A stretch of DNA of 64,000 nt from positions 620,001 to 684,000 of the forward strand of contig JALIZF010001825.1 in NCBI GenBank assembly GCA_029948255.1, written 5' to 3'. Both the position numbers and the translations under genes were made by a program. Below, piece after piece: positions 35,025 to 46,759 of this stretch. Positions within the stretch are counted from its first letter, which is position 1; each line of letters begins with the position of its first letter. Source of the stretch: Telmatactis stephensoni. Taxonomy: Eukaryota; Cnidaria; Anthozoa; Actiniaria; Isophelliidae. The notes under the pieces are model-generated. The model worked only from the letters and a program-made list of their open reading frames with translations, had not been told where the DNA came from and did not search any database.

Positions 35025-35400
35025 TCAAGCAAAATTATCAAACTGACGGGCTACAATTCAAAAGAAAAGCAATATTTTAGTGCAAAATATAGCAAAACTA
35101 AAAAAGATCGTCGTGTTCAAAAGATTAAACAAAAAACAAAAATAAAGATAAAGATAAAAGAGAGCGAAACTCAGTATTGATGTCTGTACGACGTTCGTGG
35201 CGGCTAAGGCTATTTTTAGTAACTTCGCCATCGCGTGCACAAGGCTCTCAAACAATAGAATTTGATTTTTGACGTGCGTGCGCACGGGATACGGGTGAAA
35301 AACGCATTGTGCATGTTCGAAAATTCGGCGGGAATTCGTGGACGCGTTCGTGTTTACAAATAAAAGTACTGTCAATTCAACTGTCGTGTATTATGCGAAT
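35025..35400 (-). repeat. Leader-module repeat (MAKLLKI family), copy 1
   Basis: On the minus strand an ATG at 35231 opens MAKLLKIALAATNVVQ, continuing hydrophobic (SILSFALF). Upstream DNA (GACGTGCGTGCGCACGGG, CTATTGTTTGAGAGCCTTG) matches the other copies near 35555, 43830 and 45290. It reads like a signal peptide or membrane leader exon with its own 5' flank. No in-frame downstream exon was identified. Confidence 0.6.
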
Positions 35401-35549
35401 TTCTTGTGTATCATTTGACCAGGGAAAGATAAAAACTAAAGCGATGTTTTAGGAAAAAATATGCACTAACACGAACAGCTAATAACTTTCAAGATTTGCT
35501 AAACCTCCAGTGGTTTTATTTCAAACTTCCAAGTATGCGTTATGCGTTT

Positions 35550-35660
35550 TTCACCCGTGTCGCGCGCGGACGGAACCGTTTTCTTTCGGCTTTTGAATTC
35601 TATTGTTTAAGAGCCTTGAGCGCGCGATGGCGAAATTACAGCGCAAAATATTTTTTCAGA
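35550..35660 (+). repeat. Leader-module repeat, copy 2 (truncated)
   Basis: Shares the flank (GCGGACGGAACCGTTTTCTT, CTATTGTTTAAGAGCCTTGA) and an ATG opening MAKLQ, then diverges from the family. Opposite orientation to copy 1. Confidence 0.6.
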
Positions 35661-35675
35661 TTATGATTTTTCTTA

Positions 35676-35814
35676 GAGTACAAACACTAAAAGTGTGCAA
35701 CAAATAGTACTAAATAATGCTACATTATGCAAATTCTTTTGTTTTCTGTTGTTTAATTAGTGCTATTTAGTGCAAAATAGTGCAAAGTATTGCACGCTTT
35801 TAGTGTTTGTACTC
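35676..35814. mobile_element. Palindromic element, family C copy 1
   Basis: Ends GAGTACAAACACTAAAAG and CTTTTAGTGTTTGTACTC, exact reverse complements. The interior repeats TAGTGC/GCACTA and AGTACTAAAT. A second member lies at 39135-39272, inside the astacin gene. Confidence 0.85.
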
Positions 35815-36569
35815 CAATAGAACAAGAGTTAACTTACATCCTCAAAAGCTGTTAAATCTGAACGGCTCATTAATTTGGCTTTACAATAATATTTTATAAA
35901 CAAATTAATCTTATAGCAATTACACTCCAGTTTACATTAATTTGTGGTTCGCAGAACTTCCAAAAATCAATGCCATTAGTTGCTAATTATAGAAATCAAG
36001 ACTTATAAAAACGTGGTTGTATAATTAATGTTATTCAAACCAATCAAACAAGCATGGCGTAGAAGATTCTCGTGGAATAAACACACCATCAATATGCAGG
36101 CCATAGTTACGAGCGAGTGGCTGCAAACACATTCTTTCATCAGTAACAGTCAGAGCAAGGAAAAATTAATATTTCTTGGTCAATAATGTTATGACTATTT
36201 CTCCCTGACGGGATAAAAGACGGACATTGAGGTAAATTTGGTAGAGTCATGGATGGCTTCCTTTTAAGTGTAGTTTTGAAGTCGCAGTCAGTTAATGATG
36301 ACACTTCACAAATTTCATAATAACGTAATTGCAGTAAAGAGATTTCCGTAAATTGACCCCACGTGTATCTTTTTCTTCAATCTCTTTTAAACTATTTCTT
36401 GTTAAACACCAAATCAGTGAAAATTTTAAGGAGGTTTTATTATGTCTTTGTGGTTTTTTAACCAAAAAATGGCGCCATCTCTCTCGACTTGAATGAACAA
36501 CAAAAATGAACAGCCGTTATAAACCATTCAATCGACAAGACTTCTTCCAAATATAGACACAATTGACCC

Positions 36570-36583
36570 GGAACACTATAAAA
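36570..36583 (+). promoter_or_regulatory. TATA box of astacin gene
   Basis: CACTATAAAAGC about 120 bp upstream of the start codon. Transcription would begin around 36605, leaving a 5' UTR of roughly 95 bp. This is inferred from sequence only. Confidence 0.55.
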
Positions 36584-36700
36584 GCTACAAAACATTTGAG
36601 AACTTCACAAAGCGTTCCAGTTTTCACTGATTCTACACACTTCCCAAACGGTTTCCCTGTTTGCTCTTACAACAAAGTTTCTTCACGGTCTTTCAATAAA

Positions 36701-38247
36701 ATGGCGTGGAAGCTATTCAAATGCATTGCCTTTCTTCTGTTTCTGCAGTTCATTGGTTGTTTCTCAGCTCCATCAGATAAAAGTAACTTGAAGAAGTTGA
36801 TCGAGATAATCAACAAACAAAACGGTAAGTAGAAAGGTTAATTATAATAAGATTTTTTTACTGTTTAGAGAAAAGAAATTTACGCAGCCATTTTTAGCCC
36901 AACTGATCAGTGTTTCAATATAAAACAGTTGACAGATTGAATACCAAACGACTTGGAACATTTTATCGAAGATCTAGAAATTATAAATTCAATATAATCC
37001 GTCTTAGCTAATTTAAAAAAGAAAGATTATTATCTATTTTTCTAAATGAAAAGGGCATTGATTCCCTGTATTAAAATTTTGTTACATGTTTACACGCACT
37101 ACACACAGCTACGGCACTACTAGGAGTCATTGGTCTGTTGTGATAAGTTGTCTTCCGTAATGTTCAAAGCCTAAAATTGCTTTAGAATAATTGGTTATTA
37201 ATACAAAGTAATAATATTCACTTGTTATTTAAAAACAAGAATATTTCACAAAGGTTACAATATTTATGTACAGAATGAAGAACAGAAAATAGACTGAAAA
37301 GTGGAATTATTCGGAGCGGAAAATTTCCCGCCAAAAATGTAATTTTGTAACGCGCGCGTTTATCTTAGTTTATCTACATTACACTCTCCACTGTTCTAAA
37401 TCAAAATCAAAATCTATTCATTCTTATTATAAACATGAATTGTGATAAAACAAAGCTTTTCTTATAAAGAAAAGAACTAAAAGATGGTTAGAAAAGTACC
37501 GTTTGTTTGTGGTTTCTTTCGAGCGCTTTTTTATGACTCCGATGATCCGTGAAGGGCACACAACTTATTCAAATTTCTCGCAATCTTGAAGGGCGATGAA
37601 TATTTAAACTTTACGAATCCAGACAAGACTAAAAACAATGCATACATAATCAATCTAACATGATATAACAAAATGGGTTCGGTGGTACTAAAATATTTTA
37701 GTGAACAAACATAATTCGTTCTATTTGGCGTTTGTTGGTTAGTCTCCAAGCCGAGTTATCTGAGAGTTGTGTACAAAGAATATAGGGCATTTCCATTTTT
37801 TATAAAAAATGCCCTGAAATGAATCACTCCCTGGCCAGAGGATAAGCAATACACAAACAATACTTTATGCAAGAACTGACTGAAAGAAAATAATTGCTTT
37901 ATAATTTTCAGTATTGATCAACGGCCTCAGTTCAAATCCCCGTATATTTAACATGTTTGTACATCTCTTATGTTCTTTGTACACAGCTCTCACATCATAC
38001 CTTGGGCTACCTGTGCTTTGAGTTGAAAGAAACGTACTTACGGAAGACAGTTTTTCGCCGGTTTTCTTGTTCTAATTTAATTAAATGATAGAGGCCTGTG
38101 GACAGTTGTTAGCCCAACTCATGACATCTAATAATTTTCATAAATGTTTACAATTTTTTTCCAGATAATCCTGAGAGAGGAGCCTTTATGCCAGAGGAAA
38201 ACAGTAAGCATTTTGATTAATTGGACACAAATGACAAAATGACAAAA

Positions 38248-38278
<31 letters not shown>

Positions 38279-41200
38279 CACCACAAAACAACAAAACCAA
38301 CAAAAACAAAAAACAAACAAACAAACAAACAAACAAACAAACAAACAAGCAAACAAACAAAAAACAACAACAACAACAACAACAAAAACGAAAACAAAAC
38401 GCACACACACAAAACAACAACAATAACAACAACAACAAAAACAAACAAACAAACAAACGAACAAAAAACAAAACAGAACGAAAACAAAACAAAATATAAC
38501 AAAACGAAATGAAACAAAACAAAACGAACGAAACGAAACGAAACAAAGTCAAAAACAAAAAACAAAAATAAAGCGAAACAAAACAACACCAAACATTCAA
38601 GGGTAATCGTTTAGTTGTATTTGAGATAGCAGAGCCTCAAGGTTAAGTTTTTGCTTTGGGTAGATGCAATGTTTGTAGGTTTTATAATGTTTGGTTACTT
38701 TTAAACTGTTTAAAAAATGAAACTGAATAAAGGAAATGGATATTACAGAAGTAAGAAAAAAAGCCTTACATAATTTGAATGTTGGAAAAAAATTCTCTAC
38801 AGCATATAGGCGACATTTAAAAAATGGTGGGTTTGCAATGAATTAACAAAAATAAATGGGAACGAGGCTACAAAGAAAAACAAACTTGGCGACAAATATT
38901 TAGCTCAAAGATGATCTATTTCTTAAGTTTTTATTGCAATACCTTTTCTCTGACGATACATTTAGACGCATTTGATGCCATGATGGTTTTAGAGGCCTAT
39001 GTGGTCCTCGCCCTTATGAAACTCGTTACCAGTCCTTTTGGTTATCTTGTGTATGGCCGTCATTTTTTCAAGTCGTGTATACAATAAAGATCCCTAGGAA
39101 ATGGGCGATGGATGGAAAAACAGACTTCGATATTGAGTACAAAAATGCGTGCACTTAAATAGTACTAAATGGTACTCATTAATGCTAATGCTAGGGGTTT
39201 CTACTGGTTAATTAGCACTATTTTATAGTGCTAAAAAGCGCAAAATCATGTACGCTTTTAGTATTTGCGCTCATTAATGTAACAACATCGTTAATTCACG
39301 TTCAATTTATTGATTAGTTCTGAGGAGCAATATGTTTGAGGGAGATATCTATCTTGACAAAAGTACATCGGACACCCTCACACAGCTGATGAGCCCAGGC
39401 AGAGAGGCGTTGGTCGACCCCGTGGCACGCTGGCCTAATGGTCGCATTCCTTATGTGTTTGGGCCTGTCAGTAAGTATCATTAATTGATAATGCACTTAT
39501 TTCAAAAAACGTTGTCACGGTTCAAAGCAACAAGCACCAAGGCAAGCCCGAAATGAATGCTGCTTTTGTGCTGCTAATAATTATAATGTGTTCAAATTAG
39601 ACTTGTTATCAAAAACATTGAGTGCGGTATATACTAACAAGGACTTGAAAATGCTCACATTTTGTAATTACTTCAAAAGAAACGAGTCTGATTTGGATAC
39701 ACTACAAACAAAACCAGCATTCATTTCGGTCTTGGCTTGACGGTTGTTGTTGTTCTGAACCGCGACAACGTTTTTTGAAATATGTGTATACAGGTTTAGA
39801 CGCGATGCGATGACGGAGTGATCATTCATTAATTTCATTGCTAATTATCATCTCGGATTAATTATTATAATTGATTATTTCAATCAAAAAATACTGATAA
39901 TCTCTAATTATCATATTTAGGTGAGTTAGTAAAGAGGGTTTTCAAGGAAGCTATCGCCGAATACAAGAAGCACACATGTATTGAGATTATACCAAGGACC
40001 AACGAACGTGATTACCTATACATCGTCAGCGAGGGAGGGTGAGTATCTAAAGCTGGACAAATACTTCTAATTATACGTTTTAATAGGAAGTCATAAATTC
40101 AAAAATTATCATCATTGTTCAATATTTTCGTTTACTATCCGTTATTTAAAACAACTGAAGCAGAGTGGTGGCCCATAACCTAGAGGTCCAACGATCGAAA
40201 CCCGCTAGCAAGATATATTTTCGCGCTTTTTAAACTTCTATGTTAACTTCACTAATTCGTTACAGCAAAAAATTTTGCATTGCGACGCATGTGGTTGCAC
40301 TGAAAATGTTTTTAAATTATTATTTTTTACTATATATTCCCAACTAGCGCGATCTGTCCGATCTGCATTCGTTCATCTCGTCGTGAATACGACTGTGCTC
40401 TCGTGACAATTGCTGGGTTTCAAATAGCTGTTGGAATCTCATTATCTGCTTCAAATGGTGGTCAATGTTTGACGACCATGTGCTCTCAACCAGAGAATAT
40501 TCTATTCAAAATTTGTCTTTCAGCTGATGAAAATTGAAATTTGAAATTTGAAAATGACGTCATATGAAACCCAGCAATTCCAAATTTTTTTCAAGCTCGG
40601 TTAGGTTATAGTTTTGTTTCTGATCCACCAATGCGCATGCACGCGGGGTCATGGTAACGAGTAACTTGACACCTCACTTGTCTATTTCAGTTGCTGGTCT
40701 GCTATTGGTCGAAGTCGCTACCGACAAAAACTTTCAATTGGTCGAAACTGCGAGCGAAAGGGTATCATCATGCACGAACTTATGCACTCACTTGGTTTTT
40801 TCCACGAACAATCTAGACTTGATAGAAATGACTACATCACCATTCATTGGGAGAATATTGATGCAAGTAAGTAAGGAATGAACCTTTAGAAAAGTGAAGG
40901 GAATGGGACTTGATAGAGATGACTACATCACCATTCATTGGGAGAACATTGGTCCAAGTAAGTATAGCCTAGCTTGTTCTCACGAGCGAGCCAGTCAAAT
41001 AGACTATTGATGGGTTTCAATTATACCCTTGAGAAGGCAAAAAAAGGCAAAGGCTAATGTTTTACTTCGAAATCGCGGGGAGTGGTTGAATCTCATCCAC
41101 GATAGCTGTCGTGACGTCACATGCAACCCAGCAATATAGATGGATACAGAGAGACAGATAGTAAGCTAGCAGACAGACAGACAGACAGACAGAGACAGAA

Positions 41201-42405
41201 AGAAGACAGACAGAAAGACAGACAGACAGACAGAGAGACAAACAAACAGACAGACAGACAGATCGACAGACGGACGGATGGCTAGATACGCAGTCTCTCT
41301 CTCTTTAAACATATTTATACAGGGACATCTATCTAGCCAGGCTAGTTTAAGTAGAGCCCTCAGGTATTTCAAAGTTATAATCAATATCTTAAATTCTCAA
41401 AGTGGCCTATATTTCCTTCTTTCAGAACGACGATACAACTTTCAAAAGTACGAACATGGCAAGGCTGATACGTTAGGTGCTCGTTACGACTATGGCTCTA
41501 TCATGCACTACCCAATGTATGCATTTACCAATAATGGACGGGCCACCATTGTTCCTAAAGACGCCAACGCTGAGATCGGTCAGAGAAAGAAGTTCAGCAC
41601 CACAGACATCGAACAGCTTAACAAGTACTACGGGTGTGCGAGGAATCCAGCTGCCAAAAATACCAACGCCCCACCCCCAACTCCTCCCCCTACTACCATA
41701 AAACCAACTGGTATGTGCCAAATATGGAATCTTTTTACTAAATATAGAGTATACTTTTACCAATTATGGAGCCTACTTTGACCAAATATGGAATCTTGTT
41801 AACCAAATTCGGGAATATATATACTTTCATATATGGAAAAGTTTGTAATAAGTCCTCTTAGAGTTTATGCAGCTTACATGTCTTTTCCCCCAAAATTTTG
41901 CGATACAACCACACTATAGCTAAAAGACAAAGAGTCGAAAGTTTCGGAAGACTTGGAACAGAATTGGATCATTGTTTGCCCAAAATATAGACTAAAAAAG
42001 ATAGTGACTGGGGAGTCGCCGAGCAGACGTCTCAAAATGACTATGAAATGTATGTCAGTATGTTATAGAGAAGATGAAATGGGGATGGGGATGACAAAAA
42101 GAATCCATATATATCGTAAGATATACTTAGGATATCTGTTACAATAAAGACTCCATATCCTCTCTCTATACATATATATTTTTTATATTTTTGGACCAAA
42201 TATTTTACTTTTTACTCTAATAATTTTTTCTACCAGATATGGACTTTCATTATTAGATAAGGAAACTTCATTTAATGCTTGTCTTTTTGCAGAGGCATGT
42301 GTTGACAAATTAGACGAGTGTTTCTACTACGGTTGGTTTGGTTACTGTGACTATTACCGTGACTTCATGTCAGCCAACTGCAAACAGACCTGTAGACTTT
42401 GTTAA
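36701..42405 (+). CDS. Secreted astacin metalloprotease with C-terminal ShKT domain
   Basis: Zinc endopeptidase (M12A). Clear coding exons: 36701-36824, 38165-38203, 39325-39470, 39921-40038, 40691-40866, 41426-41710 and 42293-42405. Exon 1 is a signal peptide (FLLFLQFIGCFS, then APSDKS). The propeptide carries NMFEGDIYL, and the catalytic domain starts near ARWPNGRIPYVF. The active site is HELMHSLGFFHEQ (exon 5) and the Met-turn is SIMHYPMYAF (exon 6). A Pro/Thr linker leads to a six-Cys ShKT module ending CKQTCRLC. Junctions from 39470 on agree in phase. The join from 38203 (phase 1) to 39325 (phase 2) does not, so an exon is missing; 38966-39050 would fit (AFDAMMVLEAY) but has a weak donor and odd hydrophobicity. 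A TATA box is at 36576. Related cnidarian enzymes act in development, digestion or venom; which applies is unknown. Confidence 0.88.
38228..38600. repeat. (CAA)n / (AAAC)n simple repeats
   Basis: Long stretches of CAA trinucleotide and ACAA/AAAC tetranucleotide repeats immediately after the 38203 donor of the astacin gene. The open frames on both strands here (poly-Gln, poly-Phe/Cys/Leu) are artefacts. Confidence 0.95.
39135..39272. mobile_element. Palindromic element, family C copy 2
   Basis: Starts GAGTACAAAAATGCGTGCAC and ends with an inverted relative (GTACGCTTTTAGTATTTGCG). It shares AGTACTAAAT and TTAATTAGCACTAT with 35676-35814. It ends about 50 bp before the exon at 39325. Confidence 0.75.
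40408..40579. mobile_element. TIR element in astacin intron
   Basis: Perfect 15-bp inverted ends AATTGCTGGGTTTCA and its reverse complement. Related sequence occurs near 43262-43390 and around 41010-41135 (TTCAGCTG, GTGACGTCACATGCAACCCAGCAAT). No ORF. Confidence 0.75.
40907..40960 (+). pseudogene. Partial duplicate of astacin exon 5 with its donor
   Basis: Repeats the last ~50 bp of the exon at 40691-40866 (ACTTGATAGA..CATTCATTGGGAGAA), including the following GTAAGTA donor, 90 bp downstream. It encodes DYITIHWEN again, with four base changes. It lacks an acceptor and the zinc motif, so it is probably an inert tandem fragment. Confidence 0.85.
41168..41275. repeat. (ACAG)n microsatellite
   Basis: CAGA tetranucleotide repeat with a few interruptions, in the astacin intron before the exon at 41426. 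Confidence 0.95.
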
Positions 42406-43509
42406 GCAAGGTAATTATATATGATAAGTATGAGACGGAGCTGGTAAAAACGGTTGTTGGGAAAGAAAGAATTAAAGAAAGAAAGAAAGAAAGAAAGAGA
42501 GAGGGAGAAAGAAAGAAAGAAAGAGAGGAAGAAAGAAAGAAAGAAAAAAGGAAAGGAAGGAAGGAAGAAAGGAAAGAAGGAAGAAGGAATAAAAAGAAAG
42601 AAACCAGAACTGGAGAAATCAGCTACAAACGATTCAAAATTTATATTCTTTATTTGTAAAATGATCTGAAGGGGAAAAAAGTGGCGCGGCTTAAATTTTC
42701 GCTGGCACAGTTCATTTACTATTGCACTCTTCCTTTCAGGTAGCTCTTCTCTGCCAAGTAAAAGAGCAGATTTTAGAAGTCGACCATCAATTTTTATTTC
42801 ATTTAATACTTTTCTTTTGCTTAAGTATAGTTTTAAGCATAATAAAATAACAAACTAGCATTATAGGATGAGGAAATAACATGAACTTCCGGTTGTTCTA
42901 AGCTTCCGGTAATTTTATCTATGACTTCCTCTTCCGGGGACTCTAAATAAAACAGGAAATGATTTAAATCACCACCAACGTCGGACAATGCATTTCCGTT
43001 CACCTTTTCTTCCGGTGAACCGGGTTATTTCCTTTTCTAGACATATTAGACAGTCTTGTTAGAATTATAAATGCTCATTATTTTACATAGATATTACCAA
43101 GTTAATAAAATTAATAATCATTATAACTTGTATAAGTTATTCGCAAACGGAACAGGATGGTTACGGGGGCTATAAATCCAATTTTCACCCTCAAAAGTGT
43201 CCAAGTCCGCTTGTGCAAATGTCCGCTGACTGAGATGTGACGTAATTAATTGCTTGTTTTCCATCAGCTGGTAAAAGTCCTTGAATCATCTCATCACCTA
43301 GCTTCAAATGACGGGCAAACATTGCCTTTCATGTGCTCACAGCCATACAGTATTCTATTGAAAATTTGTCATTCAGCTGTGAAAAAAATGTTCACGAGAG
43401 CGGATATATGATGTCTTTTGCAAACAGGCAATACAGAGTATTAGTGAGAGTAAGAAATGGGTTCTGGAAAAGTGTACATAATTGTAGCTTCGACTGTATT
43501 AGTCAAAAT
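42406..43509. other. 3' flank of astacin gene
   Basis: Contains a purine-rich (GAAA/GGAA)n block at about 42465-42605, a candidate AATAAA at 42841, and repeat-derived sequence near 43262-43390. No gene seen. Confidence 0.5.
42465..42605. repeat. (GAAA)n/(GAAG)n purine tract
   Basis: Long AG-only sequence with stop-free frames rich in Lys, Glu and Arg, which are artefacts. Confidence 0.9.
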
Positions 43510-43941
43510 TTAAATTTCGTCGTGTACAGCGTAGTCAAGTACTTCAATTTGCTGGTAATGATCAAACCCTGGACGACTTCGCAAATCACCAGAAAACTCG
43601 CCATCGGCTGTCGCGTCGTTCAATTCACATGTGGCTGTTGTTGGATTGTAGTTATAAGTCTTGCAATCTGGATCTATAATGCAGTACTGCATGCAATTTG
43701 TTTCTTCTGTGACGCCAAATAAACTGTAAATGACGTGATTATAGAGGGCAAGAGATGGCTTGGATATGAACATCTTTGATGGGTTTCCTGAGGAAAATAG
43801 ACCAATAGAGATCGTGTTAAAGGGGAATTTCGGTGAGTTGGCACTATTGCCAAGAGACCATATTACTAAGAGAGCGAAACTTCGCATTGATGTTTGTGCG
43901 ATGTTCGTGGCGACTAAGGTTATTTTTAGTAACTTTGCCAT
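43510..43941 (-). CDS. Signal peptide plus PAN/apple domain protein (possibly a fragment)
   Basis: Open from ATG at 43941 to the stop at 43510, 143 residues. The N-terminus is the recurrent leader MAKLLKITLVATNIAQ. The second half is a PAN/apple domain: LYNHVIYS, ETNCMQYCIIDPDCKTYN, ATCELNDATA, GDLRSRPGFDHYQQIE, with its cysteines in the usual order. A good acceptor, TTTTCCTCAG before GAAACCC, falls between leader and PAN part in phase 1. So this may be a normal leader exon, a ~70-bp intron-like spacer that happens to be open, and a PAN exon. PAN domains in cnidarian adhesion proteins usually lead into further domains, and a GTACTT after YQQIE could be a donor, but no later exon is seen. The joined structure is uncertain. 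Confidence 0.6.
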   Translation of the reverse strand: MAKLLKITLVATNIAQTSMRSFALLVIWSLGNSANSPKFPFNTISIGLFSSGNPSKMFISKPSLALYNHVIYSLFGVTEETNCMQYCIIDPDCKTYNYNPTTATCELNDATADGEFSGDLRSRPGFDHYQQIEVLDYAVHDEI

Positions 43942-44259
43942 CGCGCCCGCAATTTTTGCCGCGACGCATTTTGCGATCAAACAGCGGAGGTACGGCTCAA
44001 GCAAAACCCAGTCGAGCCACCTTAAAATCTCTCATGAAACGCGTTTACCATACAAACCAGTTAAGAAAAATATTAGAGAAATAATTGGAACAAATTAATA
44101 GATAAATAAATTAATTGAATAAATTAATAATGATACAATTTGTTATATTAGAACAGACTGCAAAAAAATTAAAAAGTATTCAAAAATTACTAAAAATGCT
44201 AAAATCTAAGTATCAAGAATCCTAAAAAGAAAAAAGAGAGTAAAAATGAAAGGAAAAAA

Positions 44260-44580
44260 TATATATATATATATATTCCGACCTGAACAGGGCTCGAACC
44301 TGTAACCCTTAAATCGGACCCCCGGAAATGGGAAAAGAATTACTAGATAATTGAGAAAAAAGTAAAAAGCTAAAAATGAAATTTGGGACGATTCTCCCGA
44401 GACATTCAAGGAAGCTGAGACATCGAATCGACTTACGTTACGGATGAAGATTTCGGCCCCATCCACGCTATCCCGGTGCTACATATTGCAGTTGTCTTAG
44501 CCCGAAGGCCAGGGAGGGAGACGATATCCGGACCCTAATCCATACCTTTAGATATCACCTTAGACCGCTACGCTATCTAT
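44260..44580 (-). ncRNA. SINE-like sequence with tRNA promoter boxes
   Basis: On the minus strand an A-box-like TAGCGTAGCGGTCTAAGG lies at 44575-44558 and a perfect B-box GGTTCGAGCCC near 44299-44289. Their distance (over 250 bp) is too long for one tRNA, so they may be two SINE heads or chance. No cloverleaf was found. Confidence 0.3.
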
Positions 44581-45289
44581 ACACTTAATATATTTAATGT
44601 CTAATTGGGGTAGTCTATTCGGCGAAGTTTCATTGTGATGCTAATAGACTGTTCCAAACCCTTGGGGAAATAGGAGAACCAATCAAAGTCCAGTAACTGT
44701 AAGAATGAATTCAAAAATAAACAGAGGAAAGAGTGAATAAAAGAATAAATTTTCGTAAACATTTCTAAGTGCATAAGGGTTCTTTGCAAAGTCAAGAAGT
44801 TACGCCAATGACTGTTTATGGATTTTTACGGTTTTCTCTTTTGCTTGGTGATCATCAAAACTGGTTTCCCATTTCAAGAACAATCTTGAGGCAAGTTTGA
44901 AGGCTTTAAACGTCAGTAAAGTTAAGTACTTCAAACAATTTTAAAATTTGGATAATTCATACAAGCGTGTTAGTTTGTTGATTCTACGCGCAAGAAGCCC
45001 ATACAAATTCAGACTAAAATGCACTTTCTTTATCAATTAAAGCCCTATACAGGCTTGGTCCGCACCGTCAAGACCTCGATCTGATATTTTTCCGTAATAA
45101 CCGCGCTTTCGGTTAATAAGAAGTAATTATTAGCTCCAAATCTTTATTAGATAGGTTCATTACTGGTATACCTGTCGTAGACCGAGCATGCAGGTGTGCA
45201 AAATTACCCAAGTGACCTTTGCAAGCAAGCTCTGTTACTCGAGCTTCCTCGTATAGCCCAAGTGAACATAATTTAGCGTCTTGCTTTAC

Positions 45290-45413
45290 ACGCCATCGCG
45301 CGCAAGCAAGGCTCTTGAACAGAATGTCTTGCAATTGATTTTTGACGTGCGTGCGGACGGGACCGTTTGCTTTCGGCGTTTGATTACTATTGTTTAGGAG
45401 CCTTGCGCGCGCA
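45290..45413 (+). repeat. Flank of leader-module copy 4, with inverted arms
   Basis: Shares GATTTTTGACGTGCGTGCG and CTATTGTTTAGGAGCCTTG with the copies near 35 kb. GCGCGCAAGCAAGGCTC at the left and GAGCCTTGCGCGCGC at the right are inverted relative to each other. Confidence 0.6.
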
Positions 45414-45539
45414 ATGGCGAAGTTACTAAAAATAGCCTTAGTCACCATGAACATCGCACTGACATCAGTAGCGAGTTTTGCTCTCTTAGTGTTATTATGG
45501 TCTCTTGCTATTGCTGTATATGTTAAAAATGAGAGGTAG
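45414..45539 (+). CDS. Short hydrophobic leader ORF (MAKLLKI family)
   Basis: 41 residues beginning MAKLLKIALVTMNIALTS and ending in a charged KNER before a stop. It has a lysine-containing start and a long hydrophobic core, as in a signal anchor. It is the fullest copy of the leader module and is in plus orientation. It may be a first exon whose donor is used before the stop, or a relic. No partner exon is seen downstream. Confidence 0.4.
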   Translation: MAKLLKIALVTMNIALTSVASFALLVLLWSLAIAVYVKNER

Positions 45540-46759
45540 GAATTTATTAGATTGGTTTTCGTATACTTTATTGTATAGTTAGTAAATACAACGTCCATGG
45601 AACCCCGATAAAATAATGCGGCCATCTTTGGGCCCTAAAAATTGGCCGTATTAACGGGGTTAGCCTTTATGCTTCTATAATGTTAGGTGTAAACATACAT
45701 ATAGACAACTGTGTCATCCCTGTTGCTGCGAACAATGTAAAAAATATGTATTAGTTATGCTTTCACTCTAACCATGCTTGTATAGTGGACGTAAAAGATC
45801 CTGTTGTACTGTTCGCAAAGAGTAGGGGATTGTCGCCCGGTACAACAGTCTGTCCTTACTACTTACTACTAACAAACTCTAAGCGCATTTGATTATATTC
45901 ATATAGATATTTGCGCTATATAAATGTTAAAATTTCATTTTTTTCATTTTATCTGTAATTCATGTATGTGTCAGTATCGTACAGTCCATATTTGTAAAGA
46001 CGTCTAGTAGGAATGTTGCATTAACTGGCCGTAATCCGGAGTGAAATTACAAAGAGAGTGAACGCTTGGGCAACGAAAATCTTACCGTTGGCCGCAAAAC
46101 ATGCAAGTGGCTTTATTAACGGGATGGTCGTAAGGAGGTGTATGTTGCACTGTAATAACTCCAATCGCTCCAACTTACAACTCAACTTAACTACAATACA
46201 GTCATGCGTAGAGAGTGTGGGGAAATCTTAACACACAAGTATTTTTTTGTGGTTACTGAGGCGAAGCTAAATAAACTAAACTAAACTATTTGTCCGATAT
46301 GAGTGATTACAGGGTGTGGCATTAGCTGTCCCAGCTCTTATCGCCGCCGATTTACATTGAAACACTTTTAAAAAATGGTGTAAATTTTGAGTTTAGAATT
46401 ATGACCTTTGTCCGCTTCCCCCAGAGCAATGTTGTAATGTTGTATGGTATGATAACATTTCCTATTTAGCTCAACATATTGATGGGGGGGGGGGGGGGGT
46501 GGATTTAGAGAAACTCATATTACTAGTGGGGAAGAACTTAGATAGAAAGATTTTTATACTTTGCTTGAAACTTTCTTGCATTTCGCAGTATATCGTTTGT
46601 TATTGTGGTCTTCGGGAGTTCTGAAATGCTGTCTTTTTTGGAGACGTTTCGGCGCACTTAGTGCGTCTTCTTCAGGCTTCGCGTATTACTGATTTTTAAC
46701 AAATATTTCATTACAATCAGCGGTTTTTGTAGATGATGATGATGATGATGATGATTTAT
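45540..46759. other. Intergenic, no gene seen
   Basis: Contains a poly-G run near 46484-46499 and a (GAT)n run at about 46732-46755 just before the palindrome. Short open frames only. Confidence 0.45.

Noticed and set aside
38128..38600. Long Cys/Phe/Leu-rich and Gln/Asn-rich frames
   Set aside because: Simple CAA and AAAC repeats read in several frames on both strands.
42399..42669. Lys/Glu-rich frames after the astacin stop
   Set aside because: Purine-only microsatellite.
44260..44580. A functional tRNA gene
   Set aside because: A- and B-box-like motifs are too far apart and no acceptor stem or cloverleaf could be drawn.
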